Assembly: GCF_021811875.1 (NCBI RefSeq)
Contig: NZ_JAJBJD010000015.1
Span: forward strand, 1 to 10,382
DNA from: Candidatus Bandiella numerosa
GTDB lineage: Bacteria; Pseudomonadota; Alphaproteobacteria; Rickettsiales; Midichloriaceae
DNA: 10,382 nt
Direction of reading: 5' to 3'
The position numbers and the translations under genes are program-made. The notes under the pieces are model-generated. The model made no database searches, was not told the DNA's origin, and saw only the letters and a program-made list of their open reading frames with translations. Of the stretch, positions 5,518 to 10,382 are shown piece after piece (positions within the stretch are counted from its first letter, which is position 1; every line of letters begins with the position of its first letter).

Positions 5518-6516
5518 ATGTTTTTATCAGAATATTTGATGTTTTTATTTAAAACATTAACGATTGTAATAAGTATAGCTTTAATAATAATTACATATTT
5601 TTATATAAAATCAAAACTTAAGAAAAGCAAAGATGATGGATTTTTGATCATAAAAGATTTATCTCGTCATTATTATGAGTTGAAGTTACAGATGCTAAAA
5701 ACTCTTTCTTCCAAACATAAAATTAAAGAATTAATTAGAGAATTTAAAAAAATCTTAAAAGAGAAGAAGGGAAAAGAAGATAAACAAAATACGTATGTGC
5801 TTAAATTCAACGGCAATATTAAAGCTACGGCTGTCGAATCATTAAAAGAGGAGATTACAGCAATACTTTCTATTGCGCATAAAAAGGATAAAGTTGTTCT
5901 AATATTAGAATCACCTGGTGGCACAGTAAGTGGATATGGACTTGCTGCCTCTGAATTAAGTAGAATAAAAAACAAAGGAATTCAATTAATCGTTATTGTG
6001 GATAAAGTAGCTGCAAGCGGAGGTTATATGATGGCATGTATAGCAAATCAAATTATTGCAGCGCCATTTGCAATAATTGGGTCCATAGGAGTTGTGTCTC
6101 AACTACCTAATTTTAATCAATTACTTAAAGATAAGGGTATAGAATATGAACAAATCACTTCTGGCAAATATAAAAGAACTGTCACAATGTTTGGTAAAAA
6201 CACAGATGAGGATCGTAGGAAACTGCAATTAGAGCTTGAAGAAATACATAATCAATTTAAATCATTAATAAAAAAACAGCGCCCAAGTGTAGATATAGAA
6301 AAGATTTCTACTGGAGAATATTGGTTAGCTGAAAAGGCCAAGGAATTAAAATTAGTAGATGATTTAATGACTAGTGATGAGTATTTGATGAATCTTCATG
6401 AATCTGGTAATAATATTTATCAGATTGAATACAAAAAAGAGCCAAGTTTAATGAATAAGTTATCACTAGCTTGTAACAATATTAAAGATATTCTACAGAC
6501 AAAATATAATATTTAA
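5518..6516 (+). CDS. sohB: SohB-like S49-family inner-membrane peptidase
   Basis: A 332-residue membrane-anchored serine peptidase. Residues about 8-30 form an N-terminal TM anchor, followed by a basic helical linker (31-90) and the S49 (SppA/SohB) catalytic domain. ESPGG (131-135) and GYGLAAS, VDKVAASGGYMMAC with nucleophile S167, GSIGVV (188-193), and SGKYKRT with the presumed general base K219 are all visible. The 52-residue Ser-Lys spacing equals that of B. subtilis SppA. Overall it closely follows E. coli SohB (about 349 aa). S49 peptidases cleave membrane or signal-peptide substrates in the bilayer. GAGG about 10 nt upstream serves as the ribosome binding site. The DUF445 gene follows after 21 nt, giving a membrane-protein pair. 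Confidence 0.92.
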   Translation: MFLSEYLMFLFKTLTIVISIALIIITYFYIKSKLKKSKDDGFLIIKDLSRHYYELKLQMLKTLSSKHKIKELIREFKKILKEKKGKEDKQNTYVLKFNGNIKATAVESLKEEITAILSIAHKKDKVVLILESPGGTVSGYGLAASELSRIKNKGIQLIVIVDKVAASGGYMMACIANQIIAAPFAIIGSIGVVSQLPNFNQLLKDKGIEYEQITSGKYKRTVTMFGKNTDEDRRKLQLELEEIHNQFKSLIKKQRPSVDIEKISTGEYWLAEKAKELKLVDDLMTSDEYLMNLHESGNNIYQIEYKKEPSLMNKLSLACNNIKDILQTKYNI

Positions 6517-6537
6517 ATCTGTTTCAAATTTATTAAT

Positions 6538-7266
6538 ATGATGGATAAATACAAAATAAAGGAAACTTTTAATAATATTAAAAGCTTATTTAGTGACATG
6601 TCCTTTTTAACGAATTTAATAGCATTGTACGTACTTCTATTAAGTTATATTAGTCCGTTTTTCTCTAGAGAATTGCAAAACATAGGATTATTTGCATTAT
6701 CTGGAAGTATAACAAATTGGCTAGCAATCCATATGCTATTTGAAAAGATCCCCTTTATTTATGGATCAGGAGTAATTGAATTAAGATTTAAAGATTTTAA
6801 GAGTGGGATTAAGAATTTAGTAATGTGCCAGTTTTTTAATAAAGATGAATCTAATAAATTTCTTAGCAGAATTAATAAATTAGTTATCTCAAATTTAGAA
6901 TCATCAATAAATTTTGAATCTATATATAAGAAATTAGTGGAAGCCATTATAACTTCACCTACAGGAAGTATAATCGCTATGATGGGTGGTGAAGTAGCGT
7001 TAGAACCACTAAAGCAACCTATTATCAATAAAATTAAAGAATTTATTAATGAACTTTCCAATTTAACTCTAGAAGTTAGTAATGATAGTATAGAATTATT
7101 TATTTTAGAAGTGGATAAAATAATTTCAGATAAGATAGATGAACTTAACCCTATTATGGTGAAAAAGATAATTCAGGATATAATAAAAAAGCATTTGGGA
7201 TGGTTAGTTGTATGGGGTGGAGTATTTGGTGGAATAATAGGATTGATTGCAAGCATTATTGGGTAA
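6538..7266 (+). CDS. DUF445-family membrane protein
   Basis: A 242-residue DUF445 (YheB-like) protein. It has N-terminal TM segments (about 24-40 and 46-67) with the family signature GSITNWLAIHMLF (56-68) and PFIYGSGVIELRF (72-84). A long amphipathic helical middle follows (about 90-205). The C-terminal TM segment has KKHLGWLVVWGGVFGG (217-232). The extreme N- and C-terminal conservation is typical; the length is shorter than the 400-residue members but fits the small subgroup. The biochemical function of the family is unknown. ATGs at 6538 and 6541 are both possible starts. The Y-family polymerase gene begins 6 nt after the stop, so it almost certainly shares this transcript. Confidence 0.85.
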   Translation: MMDKYKIKETFNNIKSLFSDMSFLTNLIALYVLLLSYISPFFSRELQNIGLFALSGSITNWLAIHMLFEKIPFIYGSGVIELRFKDFKSGIKNLVMCQFFNKDESNKFLSRINKLVISNLESSINFESIYKKLVEAIITSPTGSIIAMMGGEVALEPLKQPIINKIKEFINELSNLTLEVSNDSIELFILEVDKIISDKIDELNPIMVKKIIQDIIKKHLGWLVVWGGVFGGIIGLIASIIG

Positions 7267-7272
7267 TGGTAA

Positions 7273-8550
7273 ATGAACAAATCTGTTTATGCTTTAAATT
7301 GGCTGTACTTAGATTTGAACAGTTATTTTGCGACTATAGAGCAGCAAGTAAATACCAATTACAGAAATAAACCAATTGCTGTGGTTCCATGCGATGCAGA
7401 CACTACTTGCGCAATAGCCGCTAGTTATGAAGCTAAGGCGAAAGGAGTGACAACAGGGACAATTATTAGACAAGCAAAAAAGTTAATTCCTGATCTAGTA
7501 TGTGTTCCAGCAAAACATGAACTATATGCAGAATATCACAATAAAATCTTACAAGAAATAGATAAACACATTTATGTAGATTATGTTTTATCAATTGACG
7601 AATGCGCATGTAAACTTACAGGGAAGTACCAAGATGAGGATCAAGCCGTAAAACTTGCAAATGAAATCAAAATTGGAATAATTAAAAATGTAGGAGATTA
7701 TATAAGATGCTCGATAGGAATAGCATCAAATAGGTTTCTTGCAAAAGTAGCAACTAATATACAGAAACCAGATGGATTGGTAGTAATTAAAAAAAATAAT
7801 ATATTAAAGACCTTATGCTCTTTATCACTAAAAGATTTGCCAGGAATAGGTAAAGCAACCTATTATAGGTTGCTTTATAATGGTGTTGCTACAATAGAGG
7901 AGCTATGCAAATTAGATGTAGGTTCTCTAAGAAGAGCCTTTGGAAGTATTTTGGGAGAAAGGTATTGGTATATGTTAAGAGGCATAGAATTACCTGATAT
8001 CGAAACAAAAAGCAAATCTATTGGCAACAGTCAGGTGCTCCCCCCAGAATTGAGAAACACTGAAGATGCAAAAATAATTGCTCATAGATTATTACAAAAA
8101 GCGGCCAGTAGATTAAGAAGATTAAATTATTCATGTAAAGGCTTAGTTTTGAATATCTCAACAATCGATAATAAACATTATAGAGAAGCAGTTAAATTTA
8201 ATATGTTGTCCGATAGTATATCTCTAGCTGATAAAATGTTTGAAGCTTGGAATTGTTTGACATACCAGAACAAAATTAAATTGATTAAGAAAATATCAGT
8301 AACATTAATTAATATTGATTTTAGACAACAAGAGTTTAAGCAAAAGTCATTGTTCGATGATGCTACAGATGATTATATAAATCAAAGAAAAAGTAGAGAA
8401 AGATTATCTAAAACTATAGATGAGTTAAACATAAAATATGGAAAAGATTCTGTATGTATAGGCGTACTACCTATAGAAAGTAAAAAGTACCATACTGGGA
8501 CTAAAATTGCATTTGGAACAGTTCCTATATCTCAGGATTTTAATGAATAA
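7273..8550 (+). CDS. Y-family (UmuC/DinB-type) translesion DNA polymerase
   Basis: A 425-residue Y-family polymerase. The palm has the catalytic acidic residue D14 in LDLNSYFATIE (13-23) with F19 at the steric-gate position, and SIDE (107-110) supplying D109 and E110. SIGIASNRFLAKVA (147-160) and KPDG (165-168) follow. The HhH motif is LKDLPGIGKATYYRL (186-200). The little finger starts near KSIGNSQVLPPELR (248-261), wording I associate with the UmuC/'ImpB' branch in alphaproteobacteria. A beta-clamp motif QKSLF sits at 357-361, followed by the conserved tail TIDELNIKYGKDSVCIG (381-397). The catalytic residues are intact, so it should be active in lesion bypass. There is no UmuD or ImuA partner and no recognisable alphaproteobacterial LexA box (GTTC-N7-GTTC) upstream. 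It is probably transcribed with DUF445. Confidence 0.92.
   Translation: MNKSVYALNWLYLDLNSYFATIEQQVNTNYRNKPIAVVPCDADTTCAIAASYEAKAKGVTTGTIIRQAKKLIPDLVCVPAKHELYAEYHNKILQEIDKHIYVDYVLSIDECACKLTGKYQDEDQAVKLANEIKIGIIKNVGDYIRCSIGIASNRFLAKVATNIQKPDGLVVIKKNNILKTLCSLSLKDLPGIGKATYYRLLYNGVATIEELCKLDVGSLRRAFGSILGERYWYMLRGIELPDIETKSKSIGNSQVLPPELRNTEDAKIIAHRLLQKAASRLRRLNYSCKGLVLNISTIDNKHYREAVKFNMLSDSISLADKMFEAWNCLTYQNKIKLIKKISVTLINIDFRQQEFKQKSLFDDATDDYINQRKSRERLSKTIDELNIKYGKDSVCIGVLPIESKKYHTGTKIAFGTVPISQDFNE
7851..7877. repeat. Perfect 12-bp inverted repeat inside the polymerase gene
   Basis: TAAAGCAACCTA (7851-7862) and TAGGTTGCTTTA (7866-7877) are perfect inverted complements separated by a 3-nt loop (TTA). 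They lie over the HhH codons G193-L202 of the polymerase. The mRNA would form a tight 12-bp hairpin. It is followed by TAATGG, not a U-tract, so it is not a standard terminator. Confidence 0.75.
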
Positions 8551-8580
8551 AAAAAATTAATAAGATATGCTGATAATATT

Positions 8581-10029
8581 ATGAATAAGAATGAATTAGT
8601 AAAATTAATAGCCATAGATAATGAATTATTCACTGATACTATTATAGATTATTGCTCTCATAATACTGATTTTAATAAAAATATTCAGGAGATAGTCGCA
8701 ATATGCTCATCTAATGAAAAAGCTTTGTTAAAAATTATTAGGAAAGAAATTACATCAATTAAAAGAAGTAAAAAATTACTTGATTATTACGATGTACAAC
8801 CCCTAGCACAACAAATCAATAAAACTCTGCATTTAATTAACGTTCATTTGAAGAGAAAAGATATAGAGTCTGCTATAAAGGAAATGCACGAATTAATAAG
8901 TACATCAAAAACTTCTTTAGAACGTGTAGATGATAGTAATGGATTTATCTCTAATTTATATTGCCTAGCACTAGAATATTTAGGTGCACTGTATAAAGAA
9001 TCAAATATTAATCACGATACTGAAATTACAAATTTTATTTTATTAAGCATAAAAAATAATGATTGTGGAGTCTTTGATAATTTAATATGTAAATTTTATT
9101 CTGCATATCAAAATCAAGATGAAGTTCTAATTTTAGAAAATAAGCTTAAAGAGGGATATGTTACAGAAAAACGCCAACACAAATACCATTATTCACAATA
9201 TATTGAGGAAATTCTTGATATTGCTAAATGTCAAAAAGATATAAGTAAATATATTAATTTAGGTAGAGAATATGGATTATTCGATGATGAGTTTTATATT
9301 GATATAGCCTCTCAATATGTTGATGCATGGCAAGAATCAAAGGCTTTAAAATGGCTAGATAAAATAAACATAGATAAACTACATATAAATCTACTTAAAA
9401 AATATGCGTTAGTGAAATCAAAAGCACTTGATGTACTCGCAAAATACAAAGATGCCAATGAAATAAGATTTATGTATTTCAAAAAAACACTTGCTGTGGA
9501 TTTTTATAATCAAATAATTAAACATGCAAAAAATAAAGAGGAGATCAAAAAAGAAGCTACTAAGATAGTATTAGATCATGAGGATAGAATGCATGCTTTA
9601 ATTACCTTATGCGAAATAGATAATCATGAGATAGCTTCTCAGGTGATATTAGAAGAGTATGAGAAATACAGATATAGTGAACATTACCATTATCACGGAA
9701 TGAAAGAAGTCGCTAAAAAATTACATTTAACACATACGCTTGCTTCAATATTAATGTATAGATGTGTAATAGAAAACCTCATAGCTAAAACACAAGGCAA
9801 GTATTATGAATATGCTATTAGCTACTTAAAAAAGATAATCAAAAGTGGATTAGATATAAAGGACTATGGCAAATATGAAAACAATATAAAATTCATTGAA
9901 CAAATTAAAGAAGAAAATCCTAGAAAGTTAGCTTTTTGGAGTTTATATAAGAAAATGATTACTGAATTAGAACAGCAAGAAAATAAACATGATTTTACTA
10001 TTTATAAGAATATATTGAGTAAACAGTGA
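8581..10029 (+). CDS. DUF6880-like helical-repeat protein
   Basis: A 482-residue, almost entirely alpha-helical cytoplasmic protein. The layout resembles the DUF6880 family of alphaproteobacteria. A basic N-terminal third contains LLDYYDVQPLAQQI (66-79). A central 'EKRQHKYHYSQYIEEILD' stretch (196-213) follows. TPR-like helices run through ALKWLDKI (255-262), MYFKKTLAVDFYNQII (298-313) and HALITLC (338-344). The signature-like end is ILMYRCVIENLIAK (390-403), YAISYLKKIIKSG (411-423) and ENPRKLAFWSLYKK (445-458). I assign the family from memory of its C-terminal pattern; its function is unknown to me. It starts 30 nt after the polymerase gene and is probably the last gene of the same transcript. 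A palindrome follows 38 nt after its stop. Confidence 0.6.
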   Translation: MNKNELVKLIAIDNELFTDTIIDYCSHNTDFNKNIQEIVAICSSNEKALLKIIRKEITSIKRSKKLLDYYDVQPLAQQINKTLHLINVHLKRKDIESAIKEMHELISTSKTSLERVDDSNGFISNLYCLALEYLGALYKESNINHDTEITNFILLSIKNNDCGVFDNLICKFYSAYQNQDEVLILENKLKEGYVTEKRQHKYHYSQYIEEILDIAKCQKDISKYINLGREYGLFDDEFYIDIASQYVDAWQESKALKWLDKINIDKLHINLLKKYALVKSKALDVLAKYKDANEIRFMYFKKTLAVDFYNQIIKHAKNKEEIKKEATKIVLDHEDRMHALITLCEIDNHEIASQVILEEYEKYRYSEHYHYHGMKEVAKKLHLTHTLASILMYRCVIENLIAKTQGKYYEYAISYLKKIIKSGLDIKDYGKYENNIKFIEQIKEENPRKLAFWSLYKKMITELEQQENKHDFTIYKNILSKQ

Positions 10030-10067
10030 TTAAATAAAGTTATTTACAAAGTATAACAAGGCATTGA

Positions 10068-10097
10068 AAGTGATAGCATCATATGATACTATCACTT
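10068..10097. promoter_or_regulatory. 30-bp near-perfect palindrome, operator or terminator
   Basis: The left arm AAGTGATAGCATCAT (10068-10082) pairs with the right arm ATGATACTATCACTT (10083-10097), with a single mismatch (C/A). It directly abuts the ATG of the Fic remnant at 10098. It lies 38 nt after the DUF6880-like stop but has no T-run behind it, so it may be an operator for the fic gene rather than an intrinsic terminator. Like the palindrome at 960 it has CATATG at its centre. Confidence 0.6.
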
Positions 10098-10196
10098 ATG
10101 AAATATTATCCTCCCTTTAAAATTACCTCTAAAATTTTAACTCTTTCTCATAAGATAGGACATGAGCTTGGACTATTGAAGGGAGCTAAATTATAA
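10098..10196 (+). pseudogene. N-terminal fragment of a Fic-family gene (truncated)
   Basis: The frame from ATG 10098 (or ATG 10083, inside the palindrome) reads MKYYPPFKITSKI, then LTLSHKIGHELGLLKGAKL and a TAA. This resembles the opening segment of Fic-family proteins, which run 'PPFxITxKIxxLxxxIxxxLGxL' and then continue into an inhibitory-helix region and the HPFxxGNG catalytic core. Only 32 residues remain, so the catalytic core and inhibitory motif are missing. The stop coincides with the start of IS-end-like sequence at 10197. The gene therefore appears cut by an insertion or recombination, and no function is expected. Fic enzymes normally transfer AMP or other nucleotide parts to target proteins. 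Confidence 0.55.
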
Positions 10197-10210
10197 CTTT
10201 GTTGCACAAA
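10197..10210. mobile_element. IS-terminus-like sequence at the Fic break point
   Basis: CTTTGTTGCACAAA resembles the outer end of IS5/IS903-group elements (GGCTTTGTTG-type termini), without the leading GG. It starts directly after the stop of the truncated Fic frame. No transposase coding sequence is visible in the remaining 170 bases, so it is either the end of an element lying mainly outside the window or a relic. A target duplication cannot be tested because the other end is not present. Confidence 0.35.
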
Positions 10211-10382
10211 TACTTAATCTTCCTCTTTACCTATTTTCCTGACTTCATGCACTTTGAGAGAAGTGTATAGAGGTAGGTGAGGAAAAAGGAGGAGAAAATT
10301 TTAAAGTCGCTGAGTAGTGCCTAAGCTAAATATTAGTTGACATTATATTATTTACTGGTAACATGATAAAAAATATTCTTTA
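10211..10382. other. Non-coding right end with long imperfect stem-loop
   Basis: No coding sequence is convincing here on either strand. An imperfect hairpin spans about 10220-10293. Its core is ATGCACTT (10247-10254) paired with AAGTGTAT (10261-10268), with one G-U pair and loop TGAGAG, extended by pyrimidine-rich left and purine-rich right arms. TTGACA (10337-10342) with TAACAT (10359-10364) at 16-bp spacing could be a rightward promoter. An ATG at 10363 (MIKNIL...) runs off the window but overlaps that -10, so neither is certain. Confidence 0.4.
10337..10364 (+). promoter_or_regulatory. Possible promoter reading out of the window
   Basis: A perfect -35 TTGACA (10337-10342) is followed after 16 bp by TAACAT (10359-10364), a 4/6 match to the -10 consensus. 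It would drive transcription rightwards, beyond the window. Perfect TTGACA boxes are rare in this AT-rich sequence. Confidence 0.35.

Noticed and set aside
5673..7061. Minus-strand open frames of 100 codons at 5673-5975 and 6759-7061
   Set aside because: Shadows of sohB and DUF445, with no motif or ribosome binding site.
7200..7272. Possible SOS (LexA) box before the polymerase
   Set aside because: No GTTC-N7-GTTC direct repeat was found, and the gap to DUF445 is only 6 nt.
1..10382. CRISPR arrays, tRNA or rRNA genes
   Set aside because: No regularly spaced repeats and no tRNA-like cloverleaf or rRNA sequence seen on either strand.

Overview
The window looks like part of a plasmid or integrated mobile element from an AT-rich alphaproteobacterium, most likely a Rickettsiales endosymbiont. 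Three things suggest this. The base composition is extremely AT-rich. The coding style has Lys/Asn/Ile-rich proteins and weak Shine-Dalgarno sites. The gene mix combines a Ti-type TraD-like transfer protein, a ParB/RepB-type partition protein, a ProQ/FinO RNA chaperone and a Y-family polymerase. The assignment is inferred from protein motifs read by eye; no database search was run.

Layout. Positions 1-47 (minus strand) hold the start of a gene that leaves the window on the left. Positions 144-864 hold two overlapping plus-strand genes: a small TraD/MobC-like relaxosome protein, and an unrecognised 152-residue protein that carries what looks like the beta-clamp-binding tail of a UmuC polymerase. 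A non-coding gap (865-1042) contains a perfect 16-bp palindrome resembling a diverged parS/operator, followed by parB (1043-1813). From 1956 to 10029 every gene is on the plus strand with short gaps or overlaps: PIF1/RecD-like helicase, WGR-domain protein, cold-shock protein, HU-like protein, small membrane protein, small hypothetical protein, ProQ/FinO protein, double-CDGSH iron-sulfur protein, SohB-like S49 peptidase, DUF445 membrane protein, Y-family DNA polymerase and a DUF6880-like protein. The right end (10030-10382) has a strong palindrome, an N-terminal fragment of a Fic-family gene that stops after 32 codons, an IS-end-like sequence directly after the stop, and a long imperfect stem-loop.

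How the parts may work together. ParB, its candidate centromere and the TraD-like protein fit plasmid maintenance and transfer. The helicase, WGR protein, Csp, HU, ProQ and Y-family polymerase form an unusually dense set of nucleic-acid-handling proteins. They could act as a plasmid's own nucleoid/RNA-chaperone ('stealth') and damage-tolerance kit. The membrane and iron-sulfur genes (SohB, DUF445, CDGSH, three-helix protein) look like housekeeping cargo sharing the transcript. No ParA, UmuD, relaxase, transposase, tRNA, rRNA or CRISPR is visible.

Most interesting points: the polymerase-like clamp-binding tail on a small transfer-locus gene; the parS-like palindrome beside an orphan parB; the truncated Fic gene at a probable mobile-element junction; and a perfect 12-bp-stem hairpin inside the polymerase coding sequence.
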